NCBI GenBank assembly: GCA_004431415.1
Contig: QPMI01000010.1
Span: 1-64,000, forward strand
Direction: 5' to 3'
DNA length: 64,000 nt
From: Cyanophora paradoxa
Lineage: Eukaryota > Glaucocystophyceae > Cyanophorales > Cyanophoraceae
Shown here: piece by piece, positions 44,198 to 54,880 of the stretch
Layout: every line of letters begins with the position of its first letter
Numbering within the stretch: the first letter of the stretch is position 1
Program-made: the position numbers and the translations under genes
The notes under the pieces: generated by a model
The model's database searches: none
What the model was told of the DNA's origin: nothing
What the model saw: only the letters and a program-made list of their open reading frames with translations

Positions 44198-44547
44198 GGC
44201 GGCTCCTGGCGCGGGGCCGCCGAGCATAGCACTAGTACTGGAGTTGATTTGATTCAAAACCTTCTGGAACTCGCCCCGCGGCACTGCGGCAGCTGCAGTG
44301 TTCGGGGGAGCCGCCGGTCCTCGAGCTCAGGGCCTACGGAACGCGCCTGCATATCGGCGGTCTGTAGACCTAGAAGAGGGAGGCGTTTTAGGGGGGCTTC
44401 ACATATGGGTTAACTCATTGCTCACATTCTAGACACACGACACAGCGTACTTCTTAAATGAAAGGCGACAGACATTATGACATTAGTATTACAGCTGCAG
44501 CATTATATGAAGGGGGTCCGGGCCGGAAGCTAAGGCATCCAGAGCAC
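44198..44547. other. Convergent intergenic spacer
   Basis: Between the WRAP73 stop and the stop of the minus-strand gene at 44548. Moderately AT-rich after 44350; no ORF or repeat seen. Confidence 0.4.
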
Positions 44548-45530
44548 CTAAAGCTCCTTGTCGGACGTGTACACGACCTGCGGCGGCGGCGGCCCGGGCG
44601 GCCGCGGGCGGTCAGATCTAGAAGACGACGTCGACTCGGAGGCCGCGGCCGATATCGGGCCGGGGGCCGGGCCGGCACGCGCTGGATCGCGCTCGGATTC
44701 GCGCACCTCAGCCTGGAGGAGTTCGTCGGCGTCGGCCTCGAGGAGCTCACCCTCGCCCATGGCGAAGAGCCCGTCGGGGAGGGCGGCAACGGCCGCGCCT
44801 TCGGACGTGCAGGCGGCGTCCGCCAGCGCCTGCTCGATCATCTCCGTCTCATTCTCGACCTGCCGCGCCGCGACGTACGCGAACGCGTCGCGTCAGACCG
44901 CGCCGACAGCCACAATCATGCTGCCACGCTGGCACCGAGTCTCCTCGTCGGTCTGCCTGCAGATGTACCGCCCCTTCGACCAGCGGCAACGCGACGACAT
45001 CGTACGAGCCGCTGACTCAGCTGCAGTGAGCACGATCCGGATGGATCGAGGTGGGGCCCGGCGCGCGCTCGACGCCAACTGTACCCCCACATGTACAGCA
45101 CTTGTCCCCCGGCCAACTTGCAGCTGCAGCAAGTTCTTGAATCGAAGTCCTGAAGGCCAACGCTCGCGTTCTCTTCCAGCGGGCTAGCGCTGCTGCGGGC
45201 TGCGGGCGTCGTCACAGCGCTGCACAACCGCGACAGCAGCAAATGCAGCAGCGAGCTTAGCTTGCAGCCGCGGAGCTGTCGGGTTGCCCGGCGCGCGCTG
45301 ACTTTCGCCGGCTTCGCGTTTCGAATTCCCCGCGACACGCGCGCAAGAGCGCGCCCGCTCTCAGCTGCAGGACGTGCCCATATGTATGGAAGCTCGTCAG
45401 GGTGGGCCGCATCAGCAGCCGCTCGTGCACGGCGTCCCGGTACAGGATGGGCCCCACCAGCTGCCGATCGTGCACGGCGTGTCGGTAGCTGTAGATCTAG
45501 AACCTGTAGATCTACCATGTTCAGCCACGC
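44548..45530 (-). CDS. Unrecognised multi-exon gene, acidic C-terminus
   Basis: The last exon, after an acceptor CGGCGCGGCAG, reads VENETEMIEQALADAACTSE, then LPDGLFAMGEGELLEADADE and LLQAEVRESE, and ends VVYTSDKEL with a stop at 44548. An upstream exon after TCTAGATCTACAG reads YRHAVHDRQLVGPILYRDAV and HERLLMRPTLTSFHTYGHVL (about 45380-45500). The middle exons are not resolved. The acidic tail with spaced leucines faintly resembles ESCRT-III tails, but the match is too weak to use. The 5' end abuts, or overlaps, the start region of the NLR-like gene on the other strand. Confidence 0.4.
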
Positions 45531-48500
45531 ATGCTGGAGCTCCCCGGGCGGTCCCGGCCCCCTCGGCCGCGCGCAGGGACGGTCTAGATCTGCTGGCCCA
45601 GAAGCGCGTCGTGCGCATCTTCGTCTCCTCGACCTTCCGTGCGCGCGCGCGGGGCCGCGGCTGGCGCCGGCGCGGGCCGCCGAGCGACCTTCCTGATCAT
45701 GACGTGAACCGCGACCCCGGCCCGGCCCGGGCTTGCCGTTCGCAGAGGACATGCAGGCGGAGCGGGACGCCATCCGGAGCTTCGTGAACCCGACGCTGAA
45801 GGCGGTATGCGCGGAGCGCGGGCTCTTCTTCCACTGCGTCGATCTCAGGCCCGCCCTGTGCTTTGATTTGATCTTGGCCCCTGGACCGGATTCCCCGAAC
45901 TGACGCCGTGCGCCGCAGGTGGGGCATCAACGAGGAGGCGTGCCAGGCGGGCGAGGTGACTCTCCTGTGCCTGCGGGAGGTCTTCCGCAGCACGCACTTC
46001 GTCGGCCTACTCAAGGTGCCGCCCTTCGCTTCGCGCCGAGAGCCAGACTGCACGTGCTCCTGCCGACGCGACGCAAGACAGGCTCGATACGGGTGGCACC
46101 TGCGGCCCGACGCCCCTGCTGGCGACAAGGACAACGCATCCTTCTGTCGGTGCTTCCCCGCTGCTCCCCGCGCCGGCAACCGCCGCCACTGGTGACGTGG
46201 GCGGCGCTCATGATCATATGAGCAGGAACCTCGAGCGAGCCTCGGAGGAGTTCCCCTGGGTGCGGGGCTGGGAGGACCGCAGCGTCACCGAGATCGGTGC
46301 GCTCGCTTATCAAAAGTGGGCTCGCTCCAAGGCCGCCGCCGTCTTCTGAGCACGCCGCTGGACCGCGCGCGCGCGCGCAGAGATTCGATCGTGTGTGCTT
46401 GGCGGCGCGGAGCAGCCCGGAGGGACGGGCCCCCCAGCCTCGAGACTAGAGGTGCGGCTCAGTTCGTCCCGGCCCGCTCCTGCCCGCCTCCTGTCTTTCC
46501 CGCCGCCGTCTCAGCCGCCGCGATGGCCAGGCGATGCGCGGCAAGAGCTTGTTCTACGTGGCCGGGCCGGAGCTGATGCGTGACGCGGTCTCCACGGGCG
46601 GCGGATTTGTGGAGGGGTCCTACGCCGAGCAGCGCCTGGAGGCGTTGAATGGCGCGATACGGGCCGCGGGCCTGCCCGTCGCAGAGTACGACGATCCCCA
46701 GCGGCTCGCCCTCGCCATGCGCGACGCCCTCAAGTCGGTGCGCACGTACCCAGGCGTGAACCAGCGGCCGCGCAGCCGCGCTCTGACTGCGGTCGCAGAT
46801 GCTGGAGCGGGAGTACCCCCTACAGGGCGCACGACCCTGGCTCGAGGCCGAGCGGGCGCAGCACGAGGCGTTCGCGGCGTCGCGGCAGCGCGTCTTCGTG
46901 CGCAGCGCAGAGGACATGGACGCGCTGAGCGCCTACGCGGCGGCCTCGGGTCCTGAAATCTTCCTCCTCCACGGCGAGGGCGGCTGCGGCAAGAGCGGTT
47001 CGCTCCGTGCACGCGCGCGGCTCTGTCCCTCGACCGCCGACGCCAGGGCCGCGCAGCGCTTCTCGCGAACTGGTCCCGAGAGTGGGCGGCATCGTACCCC
47101 GACGACCTGGTGATCGTGCACTTCATCGGCGGATCCCAGAGCAGTTCTCTGCTCGCGTCGATCGCCCGGTCTGCGCCGCGTATCCCCCTCGGCGCCCACG
47201 TCCCGCCGACTAATACGAGGCTGCCCGTAGGCGCGTCAGCAGGGAAGTCCGGGCTCGGTGGCCGGCGGCGAAGGCCCTCGGACTGCGCGGCACGGATGCG
47301 AAGGTGGCGGCGCGCCTGAGCGCCTTCCTCGAAGCCAGCGCCGCCGGCTGGCCCTTTCGCGTCCTCCTCGTCCTGGACGGCCTGGATCAGCTGCGGGGCG
47401 ACCCGGCCGTGCACAGCCTTGCGTGGCTCCCGCCCGCCGCCGGCCCCCGCCTCCGCATCCTCGTCTCGAGCCTGCGCGGTGCGGCTTCCGTTGCAGCTGA
47501 GCCTCGGCGCCTCGCCAACGCGGCCCGGCAGGCCCGACCCTGGACGCCGCGATGGCGAGGGCGCACATTGCCCGCGAGATCGCGCCCCTCACGGAGCCCC
47601 GGCGTCGGAGGCTGGTCGAGGGCGCGCTCTGCGAGCAGGGGCGCGCCCTCTCCACGCATCGCCTCGAGCGCATCGTGCGGGCGGAGGCGTGCCGCAACCC
47701 ACTCTTCCTCACCGTCCTCCTCGACGAGCTCTCGAACGTCTCCGTCCACGCGAAACTCGACGCCGACATCGGCGCGCTCCTCGGCTGCGGGGGCGGGCCG
47801 CGGGACCTCTTCCGCCTCGTCCTGCGCCGCCTCGCCGCGCGCCACGGCGTCTCCCTCGTGGGGGACGTCGCCTCGGCCATCGTGTGCGCCCGGCACGGGA
47901 TGGCGGAGGGCGAGCTCATGGCCTTCGTCGGCTTGGACGCCGCCGGCCGGCCGCTCGAGCTCGCGATCGATCGCGAGGTGTCTTGGAGCCTGTTCTGGCA
48001 CGACTTCCTGGGGCTCGTCGTCTGCCTCGACGGCCTGTACGCCTTCTTCCACCGCTGCACGGCAGAGGCGGCCGAGCTCGAGTTCGGCCTCGCGGGCGAG
48101 CTCGAGGGGTCCGCCGAGCGGCGGGCGGCCGTCCACGCGCGGCTGGGCGAGTTCTTCGCCGCGCAGCCCGCCTCGCAGCGGCGCGCGGAGGAGGGCCCGT
48201 GGGCGCTGGCGCGGGGCGGGCCCGACTCGGCCGAGCGCCTGGCGGACGTCCTGTGCGACGCCGACGTCCTCAAGTGGTCGGACGGCTACGAGCTGGTGGA
48301 GCTCTGGCTCGCGAGCGGGCGGTCCGACGAGGCCGCGGGGCGCTACGCCAAGGCACTCCGGCTGGGGAGCGAGGACGCGAACCCGGCGCACCTCGGCAGC
48401 GCCGGCCATCTGCTCGACAGGATGGGGCGGGCGAGAGAGGGCATCCCGTTCCTCCAGGCACGCGCGGCCTGCGCAGCTGCGGCTGATCTGCTTCTATATC

Positions 48501-50438
48501 CTCTACGGCCAGCTCACCCGTGTCTCGGATCCTGTTCCTCGCAGGATGCGCTGCGTCTGAAAAAGAAGGCGCTGGGGGCGGAGCACCCCAAGGTCGCGTT
48601 GGCGATGCAGAACCTGGCGGTCCTGCTGAAGTCCCAGGGCGACTATGCGGCGGCGCGGGCCATGTACGAGGTGCGGCGCGTGCCTCTACGACCTAGACAT
48701 CCTTCTAGATCTGCCAAAGGCCGAAGATGTAGCTAACTCCGCCGCCGCAGGAAGCGCTGCAACTGCTGAAGAAGGCGCTGGGCACGGAGCACCGCGACGT
48801 CGCGATGACGATGCAGAACCTGGCGGGCGTGCTGGCGGAGCAGGGCGACTACGCGGCGGCGCGGCCGATGTACGAGGTGCGGGGCGCGCGCGCACACCGG
48901 TCTATCGCGTCTTCCTCCAATTTTGCGAGCCATACTCCTTAAGCTTCTCCAAGACGTGACCCTGTCCCGTCCCCGGCCTCACAGGAAGCGCTGCACGCGT
49001 ATAAAAAGGCGCTGGGGCCGGAGCACCCGGACGTGGCAATGGCCATGCAGAACCTGGCGCTCCTGCTGAAGGACCAGGGCGACCTCGCGGCGGCGAGGCC
49101 GATGTACGAGGTGCGGCGCGTGCGCGCTGCTCCTTTCTAAGCTTCTAAGGCCTGACCAGGCCCCGCCCCTCGCAGGCGGCGCTGCAGCTCTTTACGAAGG
49201 CGCTGGGGCCGGACCACCCGGAAGTGGCGACGGCCGTGCACAACCTGGCCGCCTTGCTGGCGGAGCAGGGCGACTACGCGGCGGCGCAGCCGATGTACGA
49301 GGTGCGGCCCGCTTCCCTCTACGATATGTAGAGTAGTCGTCATCTACAGTTTTCCTCCCTGTAGCTAGGCGCTGACTCCGGCCCGGCCCCTCCAGGAAGC
49401 CCTGCGGGTCTACAAGAAGGCGCTGGGCCCGGAGCACCGCGACGTCGCGATGACGATGCAGAACCTGGCCACGCTGCTGAAGAACAAGGGCGAAAGCACG
49501 GCCGCTCGCTCCATGTACGAGGTGCGGCGCACGCTTCTCATACAGCTTCCTCGCTATGCAGGCGCGGCCCTATATATAACTAACTCCGCCCTGCGTTGCG
49601 CCGCGGCAGGATGCGCTTCGGCTGCAGAAGAAGGCGCTGGGGCCGGAGCACGCGGACGTCGCGAGGACGATGCAGAATTTGGCGGTCCTGCTGAAGGCCC
49701 AGGGCGACCTTGCGGCGGCCAAGGCCATGTTTGAGGTCCGCGCGGCGCGGCGCGCGCCCCTCTAAATCTAATCTTCTGATCCGCGCTCCTTCGATTCGGG
49801 GCTCTGATCATGACCCCGGATCGGGCCGGCCCTCTCAGGAGGCGCTGCGGATACGCAAGAGGGCGCTGGGGCCGGATAACCCCCGGGTCGTGACGACGAT
49901 GCAGAACCTGGGCGCCCTGCTGGAAGAGCAGGGCGAATACGCGGCGGCGCGGCCCCTGTACGAGGTTCGGCGCGCGCTTTCTTCTCTCGATCTTGATCTT
50001 AAGCTTCTGCCCTGACCCGCCCGCCCGACCGCCCGCCCGCCCGGTCCTTGCAGGAGGCGCTTCGGCTGCAGAGGAAGGCGCTGGGGCCGGGGCACTCGGA
50101 GGTGAAACAGGGGCACTTCCAATATAACCTATGTAACCTTATATAACCTACATAATTATAACCACTAAATAAAGGTGGCGACGGCCGAGTTCTTCCTGGG
50201 GGACCTCCTCGCGAAGCTGGGGACGAGGGAGGCCCTCTCGGAGGCCGCGGCGCTCCTCGAGGCGCGTTCTATTCACGCGTTTCATTCGGATTCGATCGGA
50301 GATTTGATCTAGATTTGATCGCGATCGCAGGGGGCGCTGCCGGTGCTCGAGCGGTCCCTGGGGCCTCGGCACAGGACGACGGCGGCCGCCAAGCGGGCGC
50401 TGGAAGGCGTCGAACGGCGCTCGAAGAAGCGGAGATAG
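45386..50438 (+). CDS. NLR-like protein: DUF4062 + NACHT-type NTPase + TPR repeats
   Basis: A STAND-class signalling protein. The N-terminal DUF4062 reads KRVVRIFVSSTF, then QDMQAERDAIRSFVNPTLKA, GLFFHCVDLRWGINEEACQA and LREVFRSTHFVGLL, then LERASEEFPWVRGWEDRSVT and MRGKSLFYVAGPE. The NTPase has Walker A GEGGCGKS at 46973-46996, joined across an intron to ALLANWSREWAASYPDDLVI and VHFIGGSQSS, Walker B LLVLDGLDQL (about 47364-47393), and NPLFLTVLLDEL. A winged-helix-like region to about 48450 precedes eight kinesin-light-chain-type TPRs (KALGPEHPDVA..QNLA..L..QGD.AAA..MYE), and the protein ends SKKRR with TAG 50436-50438. The family's usual role is to sense a ligand through the repeats and switch the NTPase and the N-terminal effector, often in immunity or cell death; that is inference here. 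The start is uncertain: ATG 45386 is the first in frame. Confidence 0.82.
48545..50101 (+). repeat. Array of TPR exons, one 42-residue repeat per 126-nt exon
   Basis: Exons at 48545-48670, 48751-48876, 48985-49110, 49176-49301, 49396-49521, 49610-49735 and 49839-49964 are each exactly 126 bases and phase 0, start with (G/A)(A/C)xGCGCT (EAL/DAL/AAL) and end with TACGAG or TTTGAG followed by GT. The eighth repeat starts at 50054 but is cut by an extra intron (50102-50174). Introns are short and contain CTGAC or CTAAC branch-like words near the CAG. The pattern shows growth by duplication of whole exon-intron units. Confidence 0.9.
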
Positions 50439-52650
50439 GGGTTGAGGCCCTACCGGGGGTGGCGGTCACTGGGGACGCGTAGCGCGAGGCGGGCTCCTGG
50501 GCGGAGCGCGCGGCGGCCTTCTATATCTTAGGACGTCGGGCTCCGCTGAGCGCGAGCACCTCGAGCACCGCTCGAAGAAGCGGAGGAGGTTATAGAGCTC
50601 GCGGAGGAGGAGGGGGGAGGAGCGGAGCACGTGAACGTGCACGCGTGCGCGAGTGTGCATCCTGCCCGCCCTGCCCTCCGCAGCTTGACATGTACAAATG
50701 CAATCGATATCATCATGATCAAACGCTAGCGCTGCAGGCCCGGCCTGCCGGCCTGCTGCAGGGCCGGGGCAGAGAGGGGGGCGTGCCGCCGGCGCTGGAC
50801 GCTCGAATACGAGCGCTAGCTATATATATTTAGCGCGAAGTACAGGCCGCACCGAGTGGAGGGCGGAGGGCCGGTGCCGGCCGCGGAGAGTGGAGGGCGG
50901 AGGGGCGAGCCGCTGAGCCCGGGGTGCACGTGCGCCACGGGCGGCGCGGCGCGGGGCCCTGCAGGCCGGCCGCGTGCGGGGGGCGAGGGAGGCGTGCCCC
51001 GCGGGTGCCATGCGGCTGCCTTGCACGCCTGCAAAGGCAGCTGGCCGACATCGCTGACGACGCCGGCTGCGGGAGGGCTGGACCCTCTCCGTGGGTGGGG
51101 GGGGGGGGGGAGTTCGGGGGGGAGGGGGGAAGGGAGCGCTCCGAGGCGGCCGCGCCGGAGGGAAGTGCGCGAGCAGGGCGCCCTGCGGCGGGGCGGGGCG
51201 CAGCGAATCGCCTCAGGTGACGACGGGCCTCGCAGGGCCTCGCGGGGCGGCCGGGGCCGGGGCGCGGCCGCGGCCGAGAGGAGGCCCGGGCCGGGAGGGG
51301 GCGGCGGCGGCGGCGGAAGGAGAGGCGAGCCGCGGCTGCCCGGCGCCGTGGGGCGCGCGGGGCGGCGCCGCCCCCTCCGCGGTCCGAGGCGGGCGTCCGC
51401 GGCGAGGGAGGGGCGCCCCGGCCAGCCCCAGCGCCGCCCGGGTACCCCATCAGAGGGCCGGACCCGGTCCTAGTGCCTCGGGCTCGCAGGTAGGACCGGC
51501 GCGGTGCGCACCATCGGATCCGCCGTGCTCGAGATGTGCGGGCAAAAGTCCAACGGGGTCCTGGGGCGAAGGTCGGGTCCGGAGGGGCAGGGGGGGTACG
51601 GGTACTTCGGTCGCACCCCCACGGTGTGCCGCACACCGTTGGATCGGGAATGACAAGGAGACTCCAGCGGTGCGCTTGTCAGGGCTCGGCGGCGACGCGG
51701 TGGAGGGGTGCATCGAAAAAACTGTTTGGCCGGGGCATGAGAGGGGCGGGGGGCGGCCGGGCGAGGCCGGCGCGGGCCTGAAGCGCAGCCATACACGGCG
51801 AGAGTGAGAAAAGAGTCCGCTTCGATCGTACGGGTTCGGATGGGGCGGCCCGCGCAGCCGCAGCGCCCGCCCGAGTCGACGGACCGTCCGCCCGCCGGCG
51901 TGCCGCGGCGCCTTCCGCGCGTCCTGCCGCCCCTCGAACCGCATCAGAGCGCTCCGAACGCAATCCGCGGCGGCCGTGAGACGCGCACCGGCGGGGGCTC
52001 GGCAGAGAGCGAGACTTGGCGGCACCGCCCGAGACGCGACCGGGGCCAGCCCGACCGCGCGAGGTGCACCGGCAAGCCAGATCGTGTGCATTCGGCGCTG
52101 CTCCTGATCGAGGATCGGATCGCACGCGGCGCGAGGGCTTCGGGAACCACGCGAGGGCGCGGAGCTTGAGTCACGTGTCCAGGCACGCGACCGCGGCACT
52201 GCGAGGAGCGTTGTGAGGCTCCGAAAATGCGCGATATGCACTGCATGCGCCGATTGCAATTGGTCATGGTAGCAGCCTGGAGGGTCGGCGGTTCGGGCCC
52301 GGGGTCAAATGCAACGGGGCCTACGGAGAGCAAGCAGCAAAGCGAACCTGCTGTCGGCAGCCATGCACGATTCAACGAATCGGCCGACTCGCCTTGACTC
52401 GGCTTCGTCTCGAATCGGGGAGCTTTGGGCACGCGGCCGCCGTATTGGTAGACTCAGTTTATTGGCGACTGGAAGTCGCGGCAGTGCAGGCGTGTCCGAA
52501 GTCAGAAGGTCGCAAGGCCGGGGTACCGGAGGTTAATACCACGGATCTCAGCAGCGGCGCGGGGCAGGCCTTGCCCGAGGCTAGGCTAGATTCATCTGCC
52601 TGCAGCTGCGGCGCCCTACTCCGCCCTACGCTGGACCTAGGCCTGGCAAA
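50439..52650. other. Intergenic region, no secure gene
   Basis: About 2.2 kb of very GC-rich sequence between two plus-strand genes. Long ORFs occur on both strands (for example 50830-51636 minus and 51450-52259 minus), but their translations are Ala/Arg/Pro/Gly-rich with no motif, as expected by chance at this GC. The word CAGCTGGCCGACATCGCTGA near 51030 could be an exon. A G-tract lies at 51095-51135. Confidence 0.45.
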
Positions 52651-54880
52651 ATGGACCTAGGCTTGGAACGAGCGCAGAAGCGGGCGCGTGCGGAGGAGCC
52701 CTTCGTATGCGCGGCAGCTGCAGCAGAGGCGGACTGGGACGGTGGCATCAACCATTTCGCGCGGCTGCCGGACGAGATAGTGCATAGGATCTTCAGCGAG
52801 CTCGAGGCGTTGGATGCTTACGAGACTTGTCGTCTGTGGTCATTAGATCGTCGGTTCAGGCGGCTCGTGGGGGGCGTGGACTGGAAGCACCTGAGAATCA
52901 CACCGCGCTGTCATGAGCCGCGCAAGCAGTGCTGCAGGAACCAGTACAGAAAGCTCCTCGATCGAGTCACAGCGCGCGCACGGAACGGGACGCTGGCGGG
53001 CTGCGAGTGGCTCGTCATCGACTTTGCGTCGCCCGATATCTATGGTTGCGAGCACATTTCCAACCCATGTACACACAACAGCTGCAGCTGTCGCGACAGC
53101 CACGAGAAGCTCTTGGAGGCGAGCGCCAAGGCCGCATTTGCCTTGACAGGTGCACTGCGAGTCAAATATCATGATATCGATTGTAATTACATAGAAACGG
53201 CTGACACGCGAACGGGCAGAGATGCTGGCCGCCCTGTCGGCCGCGGCCTTCCCGCCGGAGCACGTCTATTTCTCAGACATCGGCCGGGGCTGGCCCGATA
53301 GCGTCTCGCGCGACATTGCGCGCGCTTTCCAAAACGCTCTCCTTCCGGCACCCATCCGAACGCTGCAGCTGTTCGGCTCATATGCAGATCGACCAATGTT
53401 TCTAGATCACTTTGTCCCTGGTGTGCTCCCTCACCTTCGGAATCTGGAATGGGAGTCTGGTACGATTAATTATGAAATTGCGGTTCGCCTTTATTTTTAA
53501 TTTGCGCATTCGTTGACCAATGCATATGCGCATGCATAGCTATATAGCTATGTATACGTAGCTTGATAGCCGCTGAGCGCTGGGTGATCGATATCAGACC
53601 GAAACGACTTGAATTAACGACATCTTCGCAGTCGAAGCTGGTGGAGACATGGCCAAGATTGAAGAAGATTCACAGTAAATTCACTTGTGCAGCACTTCGG
53701 AAACTATCTGAGCTCCCTCTAGAGGACCTGGAGGCCACTGTGGAAATATGCTGCGGCCTCGATGACTACTGGGAATCGATGCAGGAACTGGAAGAAGGGC
53801 TTGATTCGCTCGATCCCGACTGCGTTCGGAAGCTGGGTCTGCGGATTCGCGATGAAGATGGGGATGTGAAGACAATTACACCCGATGCCCTCCGCACTAT
53901 CCTTCACTTCCGCTACATTGAACACCTTGAGATCGATGTCTGCCTATTTCTAGATTAGTTTTTAATTCATCAGGTTTATTAGTTATTAGTTGGATTAGAT
54001 TGGTATTTTTTATAGGCCCCACTAGATTCACGTATACATTTTCAGTTCTGACGGTCCTTCTGGCCGCACAGGTCGATCATAGATCGGGCGATCTCCTCCT
54101 GGACCTTGGGACACTGAAGAGGCTTCGGACGCTCAAGCTTATCCTCGAGGTTCGCATGCCTTGAATTCGAATTACAATTATATATGCATTGTTGTGTGAT
54201 TAGCCCATGATCATGGGATGACTCGCCACGCGCGCAGTTCGTTTACGCCCCCGATGGAGGTGCAGAGTTGCTGCGGGCTGCGGCAGAGGGCATCGGAGCA
54301 GCCCCTTTCCTCGAGTCGCTTGCTCTGGTCATCGATGGTGACCTGCCCGAAAGGTATCGTAGGGCTGCAGCGGCGTCTCAGTACCCAGGGGTCCCGATTG
54401 ACCCCGACATCCTGGTGTCCCTGATCCGAGCCGCCCGCCGACGACCCACCATCACAAAACTGTACATCTCCCCTGCACCGGCTACAGCAGAGGTCCTTCA
54501 GGTCAGTCGGCCGTGGTGCCGCCCCTAATTTGATAGATGTTATCATCCGATCGCCTCAGAATCCTTGCTCGTTCTCGCAGGAGGTCGCGCTCGCCGGGCC
54601 ACAACTCGAGTCTGTTTACATCCGCTGCACCATTACAGGCGCCAAGAATGTCGACAAGCTGGGTCCCTTCCGTGAACTGCTCAGATTGTCTGATCATGCT
54701 GCACGTCTGCCCGAACTCGAAGTGTCCCTCTACATCGAACTCCACGACGCGCTGCTCGCCGAGGCATGCGACGTCCTCCGTGGCTGGTTCAAGAACGCAA
54801 CTCTTCCCATCTCCATCAGCGTCAACATGAAATGTATCGTTGGCCCGTTTGCATGCGAGTCTTCACTCACGATCGGGTAG
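52651..54880 (+). CDS. F-box protein
   Basis: Substrate adaptor of SCF-type ubiquitin ligases, by domain. ATG 52651; after an Ala/Glu-rich start the F-box reads INHFARLPDEIVHRIFSELE and continues ALDAYETCRLWSLDRRFRRL (residues about 32-72). Exon 1 ends at 53149 (ACAG|GT) and joins EMLAALSAAAFPPEHVYF at 53220; exon 2 ends at 53459 and joins AERWVIDIRPKRLE at 53570. Later exons read LPLEDLEATVEICCGL, LRTILHFRYIEHLEIDVCLF, LLAAQVDHRSGDLLLDLGTL, APFLESLALVIDGDLPERYR and LAGPQLESVYIRCTITGAKN, ending SSLTIG with a stop at 54878-54880. The leucine-spaced strands (LESLALVID, LESVYIRC, LEVSLYIEL) suggest a divergent LRR substrate-binding part. Cys-rich stretch in exon 1 (CCRNQ, CTHNSCSCRDS). Exons are lower in GC than the neighbours. 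Convergence with no neighbour is seen. Confidence 0.78.

Noticed and set aside
44548-44841. ESCRT-III (CHMP) C-terminus
   Set aside because: Only an acidic tail with leucines agrees; no Snf7 core helices could be found upstream.
50830-52259. Long Ala/Arg/Pro ORFs on both strands
   Set aside because: No motif, low complexity, and both strands open, as expected at very high GC.
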